Origin: Emticicia agri
GTDB lineage: Bacteria > Bacteroidota > Bacteroidia > Cytophagales > Spirosomataceae
Assembly: GCF_004168285.1 (NCBI RefSeq)
Contig: NZ_SEWF01000002.1
Location: 186,001 to 250,000, forward strand
Length of the DNA: 64,000 nt
Direction of reading: 5' to 3'
Positions 17,996 through 27,852 of the stretch are shown here, piece after piece. The notes below the pieces were generated by a model, which did not search any database, was not told the origin of the DNA, and was given only the letters and a program-made list of their open reading frames with translations. The number at the start of each line of letters is the position of its first letter. Positions within the stretch are counted from its first letter, which is position 1. The position numbers and the translations under genes are program-made.

Positions 17996-18397
17996 ATGAC
18001 TATTTCAGCCACCATCAGAAATACTTCACAAGAAAACACCATTACTGTAGAAACAAATGGCAATCAGCAAAGTATCAGTATTCCAGTCAAATCAGCAGGG
18101 CGTGGTTCGGCGGTAAATGGTGGCGAATTGCTTTTTTTAGCTTTAGCCACCTGCTTTTGTAATGATATTTACCGTGAAGCCGCCCGCCGACAAATGGATA
18201 TTGAAAACGTAGAAGTAAGTGTATCGGGTGAATTTGGTAAAGAGGGAGAGCCAGCATCGCATATTATCTATGAAGTGAGCATTGAGGCAGACAAACACTC
18301 ATCGGCAGAAATAGCTGAACTAATCAATCAGGTAGATAAGGTAGCTGAAGTTCATAATACGCTAAGACAAGGAGTAAGCGTAAAGTTGAAGTTATAA
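17996..18397 (+). CDS. OsmC family protein
   Basis: 133 residues, full family length. The N-terminal beta-strands end in VNGGELLFLALATCFCND with Cys53 and Cys55 near the usual first active cysteine. The C-terminus has HNTLRQGVSVKL, but where Ohr/OsmC peroxidases usually have a second cysteine ahead of NTL, this protein reads AEVHNTL. Thiol-dependent peroxide reduction by the classical pair is therefore doubtful, though Cys53/Cys55 could act together. Cytosolic. It converges with the next gene with only 9 bp between stops and no obvious terminator. Confidence 0.88.
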   Translation: MTISATIRNTSQENTITVETNGNQQSISIPVKSAGRGSAVNGGELLFLALATCFCNDIYREAARRQMDIENVEVSVSGEFGKEGEPASHIIYEVSIEADKHSSAEIAELINQVDKVAEVHNTLRQGVSVKLKL

Positions 18398-18406
18398 TTG
18401 CTTATT

Positions 18407-18901
18407 TTACATCTTAGAAAGGACAACGTAGATAGTATTGTTTATTACCTTTATCTGTGGTATGGCATTAGGTGCTTCCTCGGGCATATCAAGAGGGGTA
18501 CCTGTAATAGAAAAACCGCTTTCAGCCAGCGTATAAAAAATCTGTTCTCCGAAAAGAAAAGTTTCTACATCTCTTGCGCCTTTGGTAAAGCCCATAGCAA
18601 TTTTATAGGGCTTCTTTAGCTGATATTTGGCAATAGCCGCTTTTACCTCACGGGTTAGTTTGGTTTTCAGGGCACCATCAACTACTCGCTTATCATTTTC
18701 TATTTTAAGCACGAAGGTGGTGTCTGAGCTGCTATTGGTTAAAATAGTATGAGAGCGTGTATTTTTTGATATGGTTTTTTGTTGCTGGAAAGTTTGCCCT
18801 AATACTAAGGAATGAGATTGAATAATGCCCGAAAAAGCAGTAAAAATGAGTAGCGTACAAACCAAATTTATGGGCATTAACCTTATCAATAGTGTACTCA
18901 T
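18407..18901 (-). CDS. Hypothetical secreted protein (164 aa)
   Basis: N-terminal hydrophobic segment (residues ~10-28) that looks like a signal peptide or anchor, a low-complexity Ser/Thr-rich linker (~40-62), then a compact alpha/beta stretch (TTFVLKIENDKRVVDGALKTKL ... YKIAMGFTKGARDVETFLFGEQIFYTLAESGF). I recognise no family. A good -7 box precedes it. It converges on the OsmC-like gene. Confidence 0.6.
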   Translation of the reverse strand: MSTLLIRLMPINLVCTLLIFTAFSGIIQSHSLVLGQTFQQQKTISKNTRSHTILTNSSSDTTFVLKIENDKRVVDGALKTKLTREVKAAIAKYQLKKPYKIAMGFTKGARDVETFLFGEQIFYTLAESGFSITGTPLDMPEEAPNAIPQIKVINNTIYVVLSKM

Positions 18902-18932
18902 AGTTCAGGCATTTAAGTAATAAATCTTTGCT

Positions 18933-18964
18933 CAAAGATAAGGAATTATTTCTTGCACTTAAAA
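18933..18964 (-). promoter_or_regulatory. Predicted promoter of the 164-aa secreted protein gene
   Basis: On the minus strand TATCTTTG (18933-18940) is an exact -7 match. Twenty bases upstream is TTTT instead of TTTG (18961-18964). Confidence 0.45.
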
Positions 18965-19493
18965 TCAACCCATAGTTTGTCAAGGTTTTGTCAGACTTTA
19001 TGAGAAAATGATTGAGGAGATAATTCGTAGAAAATAAAAGTTTTATTTTCGCCAGTACAATTCTTCAAATGTACTTTACAGTTAAGCGTGATTGGAGCCT
19101 GCCCTATATAATCAGTCATTTAAATATAGCTTCTGATAACTCACTTTTTTCTGCCTAAAAAATCACGGTTTGCCGTGATTGATTTTTATAATTCTGTCTT
19201 GTTTCTTTGATGAAAATTCAGGCCATGAAAAACTTCATCAGAGCAGTACTTTATGCTTGCGTATTCTTATCGGAGAAATACGTAATACGCCATAGGAGGC
19301 ATAGCGCTGGTGAAGCTATTTCTACCTTATTACACACCACATTCCTTACGATTCCGCCCAAAACTGACCTCATTCCTTTAAAATCACCGCTTAGTAAAAA
19401 ATTCATATAATTAACCGCTGTTTTTAAAACATTGTCATACAAAACATTAAACTTTGATATTGATTTTTTCCTAAGCCTCCAATAAAACAAGTC
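18965..19493. other. Intergenic region without a supported gene
   Basis: Short frames are open here on both strands (about 19207-19410 plus and 19251-19490 minus), but neither resembles a known protein. The only clear structure is a hairpin at 19161-19180: AATCACGG and CCGTGATT around TTTG, followed by a T-rich tract. It could be a terminator on the plus strand, though no gene ends just before it. Confidence 0.5.
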
Positions 19494-22466
19494 ATGAAAA
19501 GATTTTTTATTATTAGCCTGTTATTTATTTACACTTTACCAATTAAGGCACAAACACTGCCTAATCCGATCATTTTCTGTACACAGATTCCGGAACCTGA
19601 CGGGTTTGCCACCTCTTTAGAAACCTTCGGTAATCATCACGGCCGTACTTCATCGGCTCCAAGAGGGGGCGACCTTTATATCAGATACCCTAATGGAACC
19701 TTGAAAAACCTGACTCAGGCAGCAGGATATGGGCAAACGGGTTTTCAGGGTGCTACTTCAATTGCGGTAAGAGACCCATCTGTGCATTGGGATGGTACAA
19801 AAGCGCTATTCAGTATGGTAATTGGCTCTGCTACTGCCCGTTATCAGGTAAATACCTATTACTGGCAGCTTTATGAGATTAAGGGCTTGGGGCAAAATGA
19901 AACGCCTGTTATTACAAAATTACCCAACCAACCGACTAATTATAATAATGTTCAGCCAATTTATGGAACCGACGACCGTATTCTTTTTACATCAGACAGG
20001 CCACGCAATGGTGCGGCTCATTTATATCCGCAGCATGATGAATATGAGTCTTCAGCCATAGTAACGGGTATCTGGCGGCTTGACCCTAAGGCTTGCTCAA
20101 TGGCCGATGGGCTTGAAATGCTTACCCATTCACCCTCAGGTGATTTTACCCCTATGATTGACCGTGCCGGGCGTGTGGTTTTTACCCGATGGGATCACCT
20201 GCAACGAGACCAGCAGGCTGATGCCGATGCAACAGAAGCTCCGGTGTATGGGACTTTTAATTATTCAGACGAAACCGCCGAGGCTACCAAGTATGCTAAT
20301 TCGACGGATATAGAAGTTTTTCCTGAGCCTCGACCCGGCCGTGATGATTTATTGGCGCTACCTCAATGGGCCAATACCAATCCACAGAATTTTAATATAT
20401 TTAATCCGTGGATGATGAATGAAGATGGTAGCGAATTAGAGATGCTCAACCACCTGGGCAGGCACGAGATGGGGAATTATATGACCCAGAATTTTACAAA
20501 CGACCCCAATCTGACAGATTTTTATACACCCATTAGTCCTACACCCATCAGGAGTATGTTTCATATTCAGGAATCACCCATTACTCCCGGGTTATATTAT
20601 GGCATTGAATCACCAGAGTTTGGTACACATGGGTCGGGTATGGTAGTAAAAGTGAATTCGCCTCCGGGTAGGCACCCTGAACAGATTACCTTTCAGTATG
20701 TTACACATCCGGCTACAAGATTTGCCGATGATAATGACCCTCCATCACCTAATCATTCGGGAATGTATCGTAACCCCATTCCACTTTCTGATGGGAAATT
20801 AATAGCCTCTCACTCTCATTCGCCAAAGCATGACTCAAATATAGGAACAGCAACGGTACCTATCAGCCGCTATGATTATCGTATAAGACTATTAGATTCT
20901 ACGGCAAGTGGCTATTTTATTGCTAATGCCAGTGCACTCACAGGCGCAGGAATTACTAAAAGTGTAACATGGTGGAGCCCTGACGAAATGATTTCTTTTA
21001 ATGGTGTTTTATGGGAAACCTATCCGGTTGAAGTAAGGGCAAGACCTCGCCCTGTAAATCCAACTATTAGTCCTGAGCATGTAGCCCCATCAGAACAGGC
21101 ACTTTTTACTGCCGCCGGGGTAAATCTGCATGATTTCCGCAAATTCCTTCGCCGCAATAACCTGGCTGTTTTGGCTATACGTGATGTAACCAGCCGTGAT
21201 GATGAAGACCACCAGCAACCCTTTAATCTTAAAGTATCAGGCTTTGCACACCAGACTGTTAATCCTGCTATGCCTTCGCCAGTCTATGAAGTAAAACATT
21301 TGCAGTTTTTACAGGCAGACCAGATTCGGGGGATTGGCGGAATCAATAATCCAAGACCCGGCAGGCGAGGCATTGCTCAGTTTATGCACGATCCTACAGC
21401 CATGTTGTATAATCCGCCTACTACAGGGGCGCAAGGCAGTACCAATATCCATGCTGATGGCTCGGCAGCTATGGTAGTGCCTGCCAAACGTGCCATTAGC
21501 TGGCAGCTGACAGACCAGAACAACAAGGGCATTGTGCGGGAACGTTTATGGCTGAGTGCCAGACCGGGAGAAGTACGCACCTGTACCTCATGCCACGGTG
21601 AAAGTACCCTGAATCAGGCCGGGAATGTCTCACCAGCCAACGCACCACAGGCACTGAGTACCTTATTGAATCATATTAAACTGATAGATACAGATAATGA
21701 TGGGGTAAAAGATATTTATGACGCTTTTCCGAATGACCCTGCCAAACAGATAGCCGAGGCAGTAAACGAGAAGTTTGTGTCGAATTTAGCTAACTGGATG
21801 AACGAGAACCTGAACAATGATGCTGTAGCGTGGACTACCCTCAGTACCACCTGTCATGCCAATGCGGCTATGATTAATAACCGTGCTATTGATAATACCG
21901 GACGAATAGACCGATTGAGACGGATTATTGACATGACCAATATGGATGTAGCCACGCTTACTTTTGATGTAGCCTATGCCCGCTACGATGCTTCTAAATC
22001 TGACCGTTTGCGGGTATGGGTGGTTGCCTGCGACGGCACACAACAACTGGTTTATGACAAGGCAGGCAGCGACCTGGCGACGGCTCCTGACCAGACCTCA
22101 TTGTTTACACCCACGGCTTGTAATCAATGGCGAAAGGAGACAATCAATTTATCTGCCTTTGCAGGGCGGGCGGTTCAGATTGTTTTTGAAGATGTGGGGG
22201 GCAACGGGAACCGGTTATTTTTAGATAATATATTAGTTGATGAAACCGGAGTGCCCTGCCCCAACAACCGGACTTTAGCAGGCAATATACAGCCTGGTAA
22301 ATATGATGCTGCTACTGTTATATTAACCCAAAACAATACGGCCACCAAGGTTTTAGCTGCCTCGGTTGTAACTATGAATGCAGGTAATTCTATTACCCTA
22401 CAGGCAGGCTTTGAAGCCCAGAACGGGAGTACCTTCAGAGCATATATTGGTGGGTGCGGGCAATAA
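19494..22466 (+). CDS. Secreted multidomain HzsA-like c-type cytochrome
   Basis: 990 residues. Signal peptide 1-19. Residues ~20-650 resemble the beta-propeller/middle region of proteins related to hydrazine synthase subunit alpha (IRYPNGTLKNLT; ILFTSDRPRNGAAHLYP). One heme c site, C697-T-S-C700-H701 (EVRTCTSCHGESTLNQAG), closes this part. Then comes a thrombospondin-type-3-like Ca motif (D732-T-D-N-D-G), a ~150-residue jelly-roll-like domain (FVSNLANW ... NRLFLDNILVDETG), and a C-terminal 3-coathanger-stack-like module (MNAGNSITLQAGFEAQNGSTF). These Bacteroidota homologues are not anammox enzymes; hydrazine synthesis should not be assumed. Probably exported, possibly by T9SS. Monocistronic with a strong terminator. 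Confidence 0.68.
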   Translation: MKRFFIISLLFIYTLPIKAQTLPNPIIFCTQIPEPDGFATSLETFGNHHGRTSSAPRGGDLYIRYPNGTLKNLTQAAGYGQTGFQGATSIAVRDPSVHWDGTKALFSMVIGSATARYQVNTYYWQLYEIKGLGQNETPVITKLPNQPTNYNNVQPIYGTDDRILFTSDRPRNGAAHLYPQHDEYESSAIVTGIWRLDPKACSMADGLEMLTHSPSGDFTPMIDRAGRVVFTRWDHLQRDQQADADATEAPVYGTFNYSDETAEATKYANSTDIEVFPEPRPGRDDLLALPQWANTNPQNFNIFNPWMMNEDGSELEMLNHLGRHEMGNYMTQNFTNDPNLTDFYTPISPTPIRSMFHIQESPITPGLYYGIESPEFGTHGSGMVVKVNSPPGRHPEQITFQYVTHPATRFADDNDPPSPNHSGMYRNPIPLSDGKLIASHSHSPKHDSNIGTATVPISRYDYRIRLLDSTASGYFIANASALTGAGITKSVTWWSPDEMISFNGVLWETYPVEVRARPRPVNPTISPEHVAPSEQALFTAAGVNLHDFRKFLRRNNLAVLAIRDVTSRDDEDHQQPFNLKVSGFAHQTVNPAMPSPVYEVKHLQFLQADQIRGIGGINNPRPGRRGIAQFMHDPTAMLYNPPTTGAQGSTNIHADGSAAMVVPAKRAISWQLTDQNNKGIVRERLWLSARPGEVRTCTSCHGESTLNQAGNVSPANAPQALSTLLNHIKLIDTDNDGVKDIYDAFPNDPAKQIAEAVNEKFVSNLANWMNENLNNDAVAWTTLSTTCHANAAMINNRAIDNTGRIDRLRRIIDMTNMDVATLTFDVAYARYDASKSDRLRVWVVACDGTQQLVYDKAGSDLATAPDQTSLFTPTACNQWRKETINLSAFAGRAVQIVFEDVGGNGNRLFLDNILVDETGVPCPNNRTLAGNIQPGKYDAATVILTQNNTATKVLAASVVTMNAGNSITLQAGFEAQNGSTFRAYIGGCGQ

Positions 22467-22491
22467 TACAGGGCAAGAAATATTTATTTGT

Positions 22492-22522
22492 GCCGCTTAA
22501 CAAGTAGTTAAGCGGCTTTTTT
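22492..22522 (+). terminator. Strong rho-independent terminator
   Basis: Perfect 10-bp stem GCCGCTTAAC / GTTAAGCGGC with a 5-nt loop, followed by TTTTTT. Confidence 0.92.
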
Positions 22523-23118
22523 GTGCGTATCTATCCTGAAGTTTTACCTGAATTATCGACAAAACAGGGCTGACGGTATAATATTGATTACATACTTTAA
22601 TTTTTGTATATACTTTTGGGGATTGCAAATAGTGAAATTTTTCGTAAAAATATTTACAAGATATTTAAGGATGAAACAAGTCTTTTTTAAATCAAAAACT
22701 TGTGATTTTGGCAAAATATCTTTCTGAAAGACTTTTATTCTATGAATAAAATTAGGTTAATAAAAAAAGCTTGTTGCTATGCAGCAAGCACTTTTTCTTA
22801 ATCTCACGTCATGTAGTTAAGCGCTAACCCATCTTTATAAAAATACCCGTTTAATCATAGTTTTTTAATAATTTTAATAAAAAACTTAACATTAAAAAAT
22901 TTTTTTATAATTGATATTGCATTTTGCTGATGTTTTATGTTGCTTTACGGACATTTTACTGATCACCTGATTTTATAACCAGCAACCTAACCTTTAACCT
23001 GATGTTTTTGCGTGTCCACACTAACTACAAGCGCTACAAGTGCATAGAGGCATTACTTCTGTGTCTATATCTCCTTAATTCAAATTCGTATTTATTAAAA
23101 CTAAAAAACAATTCTATT
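22523..23118 (+). other. Intergenic region with a possible small transcript
   Basis: No protein is recognisable. TACTTTTG (22611-22618) is an exact -7 box with TTG 24 nt upstream (22584-22586). A terminator-like hairpin follows at 22769-22797. The rest, up to the susC start, is very A+T-rich leader sequence. Confidence 0.4.
22769..22797 (+). terminator. Hairpin with T-rich tail in the susC upstream region
   Basis: GCTTGTTGC pairs with GCAGCAAGC (one G-U) around TAT, followed by ACTTTTTCTT. It is too far from the preceding stop to serve that gene, which already has a terminator at 22492-22522. Confidence 0.6.
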
Positions 23119-26100
23119 ATGGGAAAAAAGTACCTATTGAGCATGCTCATGCTGTTTATGAGTTTGAGTATAATCTACGCACAAGAACGACAAATCAAAG
23201 GCAAGGTAACAGATGCTACTGATGGGTCGGGAATGCCGGGAGTTACTATCGGAGTAAAAGGAACAACTAAAGGTGTGATTACAGATGGTGAGGGTATGTT
23301 TTCTGTTGGTGTAGTGAATGGAGCTACACTTGTATTTTCGTATATTGGCTATGAAACAAAAGAAGTAGCAGTTGGGAACCAGTCAGAAATCAATGTGGCA
23401 TTAACTGCTTCTTCAACGACTTTGAATGAAACTATCGTAATTGGTTATGGTACGTTGAAAAAATCTGACTTAACAGGTGCAGTAGGTTCAGTAAGAGAAG
23501 CACAGTTGAAAGAGCGTCCTTCTACCTCTTTAAACCAGGCTTTATCTGGTAGAATGGCCGGGGTACAGGTAAATACCAACTCTGGTCGTCCAGGTGGTAG
23601 AGCAAATATCCGTATTCGTGGTTTTAGCTCAATCAACTCATCTAACAATCCATTATATGTGGTTGATGGTGTAATGCTTCCGCAAGGAAACCAGGCGCAG
23701 TTCACCTCTGCTATTGACTATATCAGTCCTGATGATATCGTAGGAGTAGAGGTACTGAAAGATGCGTCATCTACAGCTATTTATGGAGCCAGAGGTGCCA
23801 ATGGTGTAATTTTGATTACAACCAAAAAAGGAAAAGCAGGCCAGAGCCAGGTATCTTATAGCACAGACTTGAGCGTAAATACCATCGGGCCAAACAGACC
23901 GGAAGTTTTGAATGCGAAAGAATATTTAGCAACCGAAGATCTTGCATGGGCTAATATGGCAAAATTTGACCCTGTTGGTTGGGCAGCTGGTAAATGGGCG
24001 TATCTGAACCCTAAATTACGTCGTACTGACCCAAGAATTTTTGACGCCAATGGTAATCCGAAATATGATACTGACTGGTTGAAAGAAGCTACTCAAAACA
24101 AACTTTCACAAAATCACCAGTTAGGTTTTACGGGAGGTAATGACCGTGCACAATATGCCCTTTCTTTAGGCTACCGTGATGACCAGGGGTTGGTTAAAAC
24201 TACATATCTGAAACGTTATTCAGCTCGTTTTACTGTTGACGACCAAATTAAACCGTGGTTGAAAATCGGAGGTACTTTAGCTTACAACAACCAGACTGAA
24301 AGATTGGCTGACATTAATGATGCAGTTGCCAGACAAATTGTGGAAGATTTCCCTTTCTTGCCTGTGAAATATGAAGATGGTACTTATGCCAACAACAGGG
24401 ATTATCCGTTTGCTGAAGGTACCATGAGTTCGGTGCACCGCTTGATGGGTCGTAAATATATCCTGAATACACAAACTACTACAGGTAGCTTATACTCAAA
24501 CATTACCTTGGCAAAAGGTTTAGAAATGCGTACTGTATTTGGTATTAACGTAATGACTCAGGAACAAAATGAGTCAAGTACCAGAACATTGGAAATCGGT
24601 GCACAGGGTACAGCATCTGCCCGTAACAGAAAAGAAAGTTTCTGGTCATTGGAAAACTACCTGACTTATAACAAGCAAATCAACGAAAATCACTCTTTGA
24701 CAGCTTTAGCAGGGATTTCATGGCAACAAACTGATTTCTTCAGAATTGCTTCAATTGTACGTGGTTTCTCAACCGACTATTTTGGCTTTAATAACTTAGG
24801 CGCAGGTAGTACGAACCCTCAGGTTGAGTCTGATGCCTCAAGAAATGCTTTCAATTCGTATTTCGGTCGTATCAACTATACTTTGATGAACAAATATTTG
24901 TTTACGGTAACAGGTCGTGCTGATGGTTCTTCCAAATTTGGTGAAAACCATAAATTTGCGTTCTTCCCGTCTGCTGCAGTAGCATGGAAAGTTTCAGATG
25001 AGGAGTTCTTAAAAACAAACCCGATTATCTCTAACTTAAAACTTCGTGCAAGTTATGGATTAACAGGTAACTCTGAAATTCCTCCTTACTCGTCATTGTC
25101 ATTATTAAGCTCTACCTATGCTGCTGTCATAGGTGATACAAGAGTATCGGGTACAGGTATCAGCCGTTTGGCTAACCCTGATTTGAAATGGGAAAAAACT
25201 GCACAAACTGACGTAGGTATCGAGTTAGGTTTATTCAAAGGCAGAATCTCAATCGAAGCAGATTACTACTATAGAAAAACTACTGATATGTTGTTAGATG
25301 CCCCTGTACCTCGTACAAGTGGTTATGCTACTATCAGAAAGAACGTAGGTTCAATGCAGAATAAAGGTGTTGAGTTTGCCTTGAATACAGTGAACATTGA
25401 AAGAGGTGGATTCCAGTGGACAAGTAACTTCAATATCTCATTCAACCGTAACAAAGTACTTTCGTTGGCAACGCCGTCTGATATATTCGGAGTAGGTGGT
25501 CCTAACTTTACTAACCAGACCAATATCATCCGTATAGGTCAACCAGTTGGTTCATTCTGGGGCTTGACACGTTTAGGTGTATGGAGCGAAGCAGAAAGAG
25601 AAGAAGCAGCGAAATTTACCAGCTACAGAAATGGTTTGACTATTTTACCGGGTGATATTAAATACCTTGATGTAAATGGTGACAAAGCGATTACTGATGC
25701 CGACCGTTCGATTATTGGTAATGGTAGTCCATTAGCCTGGGGAGCCTTTACTAACACCTTCCGTTATCAAAACTTCGACTTGACATTGGAGTTACAATAT
25801 TCTTATGGTAACGATGTAATGATGATGAACCTTCATGCCAGCGAAGATCGTCAGGCATTAGCCAACAGTTATTCTTCTGTATTGACTGCATGGACACCTC
25901 AGAACCAGAATTCAATGATTGCTCAGATACGCGATACAAGAGCAGGATACGTAACCAACGTAGATAGCTGGTGGATTAAAGATGGTTCGTTCTTACGTGG
26001 TAAAAACTTGTTGTTGGGTTATAATTTCCCAAGTACTGTAATTAACAAATTAAAACTAAGCCGTTTAAGAGTGTATGCTTCGGCACAGAACTTCTTCTTA

Positions 26101-26244
26101 TTATTAACTGATAAGATTATTCAGGATCCAGAGGTAACACCAACCAACCAGGGTGATGGTAGCAGCGCATTCTCACAAGGGATGATGTGGCATAATTATC
26201 CTAAACCAACTGTTTATATGGCAGGTTTACAGCTTACATTTTAA
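23119..26244 (+). CDS. SusC/RagA-family TonB-linked outer membrane protein
   Basis: About 1041 residues from ATG 23119 (MGKKYLLSMLMLFMSLSIIYAQ, a signal peptide). An upstream in-frame ATG at 23002 adds 39 residues without secretion character. Domains: CarboxypepD_reg-like (RQIKGKVTDATDGSGMPGVT ... IGYETKEV), TonB plug (LNETIVIGYGTLKKSDLTGAV ... IRIRGFSSINSSNNPLYVVDGV), then a 22-strand-type barrel ending YMAGLQLTF. No STN signalling domain. With the SusD lipoprotein from the next gene (22-bp gap) it forms a nutrient-uptake complex at the outer membrane. No glycoside hydrolase, sulfatase or anti-sigma gene is adjacent, so the substrate is unknown. Confidence 0.95.
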   Translation: MGKKYLLSMLMLFMSLSIIYAQERQIKGKVTDATDGSGMPGVTIGVKGTTKGVITDGEGMFSVGVVNGATLVFSYIGYETKEVAVGNQSEINVALTASSTTLNETIVIGYGTLKKSDLTGAVGSVREAQLKERPSTSLNQALSGRMAGVQVNTNSGRPGGRANIRIRGFSSINSSNNPLYVVDGVMLPQGNQAQFTSAIDYISPDDIVGVEVLKDASSTAIYGARGANGVILITTKKGKAGQSQVSYSTDLSVNTIGPNRPEVLNAKEYLATEDLAWANMAKFDPVGWAAGKWAYLNPKLRRTDPRIFDANGNPKYDTDWLKEATQNKLSQNHQLGFTGGNDRAQYALSLGYRDDQGLVKTTYLKRYSARFTVDDQIKPWLKIGGTLAYNNQTERLADINDAVARQIVEDFPFLPVKYEDGTYANNRDYPFAEGTMSSVHRLMGRKYILNTQTTTGSLYSNITLAKGLEMRTVFGINVMTQEQNESSTRTLEIGAQGTASARNRKESFWSLENYLTYNKQINENHSLTALAGISWQQTDFFRIASIVRGFSTDYFGFNNLGAGSTNPQVESDASRNAFNSYFGRINYTLMNKYLFTVTGRADGSSKFGENHKFAFFPSAAVAWKVSDEEFLKTNPIISNLKLRASYGLTGNSEIPPYSSLSLLSSTYAAVIGDTRVSGTGISRLANPDLKWEKTAQTDVGIELGLFKGRISIEADYYYRKTTDMLLDAPVPRTSGYATIRKNVGSMQNKGVEFALNTVNIERGGFQWTSNFNISFNRNKVLSLATPSDIFGVGGPNFTNQTNIIRIGQPVGSFWGLTRLGVWSEAEREEAAKFTSYRNGLTILPGDIKYLDVNGDKAITDADRSIIGNGSPLAWGAFTNTFRYQNFDLTLELQYSYGNDVMMMNLHASEDRQALANSYSSVLTAWTPQNQNSMIAQIRDTRAGYVTNVDSWWIKDGSFLRGKNLLLGYNFPSTVINKLKLSRLRVYASAQNFFLLLTDKIIQDPEVTPTNQGDGSSAFSQGMMWHNYPKPTVYMAGLQLTF

Positions 26245-26266
26245 TTAATTTAAAGAATTTTTGAAT

Positions 26267-27829
26267 ATGAAATTGAATATATTAAAAAACTTTAGCAAAA
26301 TATTTGTCAGCGGAGCAATGCTTTTCAGCGCCGTTGGCTGCTCTGACTTCCTGAAGGAGAATGCGCCTTCTAACTTAACACCAACCAGTTTTTATACCAT
26401 ACCTGACCATGCAGAAGCAGCTATTGCCGCAACTTATGCTGACATGCGTATAATTTTTGACGGTGCAGGTATTTTCTCATCGACCTGGCAATTGTTAGAA
26501 GCACCCACAGGTACTTCTACTACCGAAACAGCGCAGAATTCAGACCTTAACAACCTTTATGGTCTGGTATATGATGGTAATACGCAACACGTAATTAACT
26601 ATTGGAATGGCTTGTATAAAGTAGTTGCACAAGCAAATCAGGTATTAGAGAAAGTACCACCGATTACGCCAATGGACGCTGCTCAGAAAAACAAAATCTT
26701 AGGTGAAGCGAAGTTTCTTCGTGCATGGGCTTATTTCAACATTGTAAGATTGTGGGGCGATGCGCCACTGGTTACTAAGCCTCAGACAGCTTCTTCAGAA
26801 GACTTTTTTCCTGGACGTGCGCCACAAGAAGAAATCTATAAACTGATTGTTGACGATTTGACTGCCGCTGAAGGTGCAGGGTTAGCTTGGATGAACTCAA
26901 ACGGACGTGTTTCTACTGCCGCTGTAAAATCTTTGTTGGCAAAGGTGTATTTAACAATGGCCGGATTCCCACTTAACAAAGGAGCTGCTCATTATAAACT
27001 GGCAGCAGATAAGGCTAATGAGGTAATTACTTATGCTAATGCCAATCCTGCAAGTATCAATCTTTTCCCTACTTACTACGATGTACATAAGGAAAGTTTA
27101 AAAAATACGGTAGAGCATATCTTTATGGTGCAGTACAACACAGTAGTAGCGGGTAACCCTATGGATAATATGTATCCTAACTTTAAGCCTGTTACTTACA
27201 ATGGCCCATCTGGTACTGGTAGTACTGTACCTACAACCCAGTTCTACAACTCTTATGAACCGGGAGATCTGCGTGCTAAAAACCAGGAGGGATATTTTTA
27301 TACCTCTTATTACACCAATGGTAATGGTGCTCCGTTTGAGTTAGGAGCTCCTTATATCTTCAAGCACTTCAATATGACTGCTAACGGAACTGCTGGTGTA
27401 GCAGGTACTCGTAACAATAACCTGAATGTACCGTTGATTCGTTATGCAGAAGTATTGTTGATTTATGCAGAAGCGCAAAACGAAGTAGGTGGCCCAAGCC
27501 AATCGGCTTATGATGCCTTCAAGAGAATCAGAGACAGAGCAAAATTAACTACAGCTGATTTAGGTACTTTTTCTAAAGAGTCTTTCAGAGAGGCTGTATG
27601 GAGAGAGCGTTGGCATGAACTGTGCTATGAGGGAATCACCTGGTTCGACATGGTACGTCTGAGAAAAGTATATAACGAAGCAACTAATGGTTTTGATAAC
27701 TTTGTAGGACACGTAAACCCAAGCTCGAAACAAGCATTAGCAAATAAACATTTATTAATGCCACTTGGCAGACAAGAAATGTTGAATAACCCGAATCTGA
27801 AACCACAGAATCCGGGCTATCCGAACTAA
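26267..27829 (+). CDS. SusD/RagB-family nutrient-binding outer membrane lipoprotein
   Basis: 520 residues from ATG 26267; a TTG two codons upstream is in frame but unneeded. Signal peptide with lipobox SAVGC, lipidated at Cys25 (CSDFLKENAPSNL). It shows the family features: SusD-like N-terminal helices with NYWNGLYKVVAQANQVLEKV, the conserved AKFLRAWAYFNIVRLWGDAPLV, and the C-terminal block RYAEVLLIYAEAQNE plus WRERWHELCYEGITWFDMVR. It acts as the cell-surface lid over SusC. It follows susC and ends at a terminator. Confidence 0.95.
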   Translation: MKLNILKNFSKIFVSGAMLFSAVGCSDFLKENAPSNLTPTSFYTIPDHAEAAIAATYADMRIIFDGAGIFSSTWQLLEAPTGTSTTETAQNSDLNNLYGLVYDGNTQHVINYWNGLYKVVAQANQVLEKVPPITPMDAAQKNKILGEAKFLRAWAYFNIVRLWGDAPLVTKPQTASSEDFFPGRAPQEEIYKLIVDDLTAAEGAGLAWMNSNGRVSTAAVKSLLAKVYLTMAGFPLNKGAAHYKLAADKANEVITYANANPASINLFPTYYDVHKESLKNTVEHIFMVQYNTVVAGNPMDNMYPNFKPVTYNGPSGTGSTVPTTQFYNSYEPGDLRAKNQEGYFYTSYYTNGNGAPFELGAPYIFKHFNMTANGTAGVAGTRNNNLNVPLIRYAEVLLIYAEAQNEVGGPSQSAYDAFKRIRDRAKLTTADLGTFSKESFREAVWRERWHELCYEGITWFDMVRLRKVYNEATNGFDNFVGHVNPSSKQALANKHLLMPLGRQEMLNNPNLKPQNPGYPN

Positions 27830-27852
27830 TGATTTTTTAGCTTCAAATGACA

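Noticed and set aside
19207-19490. Overlapping short frames on both strands in the 19-kb spacer
   Set aside because: No recognisable protein, no signal sequence, no promoter or RBS support; they look like chance open frames.
19494-22466. Calling the HzsA-like protein a hydrazine synthase
   Set aside because: No partner subunits or anammox genes are present, and only one heme motif is visible; similarity is to the family fold only.
23002-23118. Longer SusC start at 23002
   Set aside because: The signal peptide begins at ATG 23119; the upstream 39 residues would block export.
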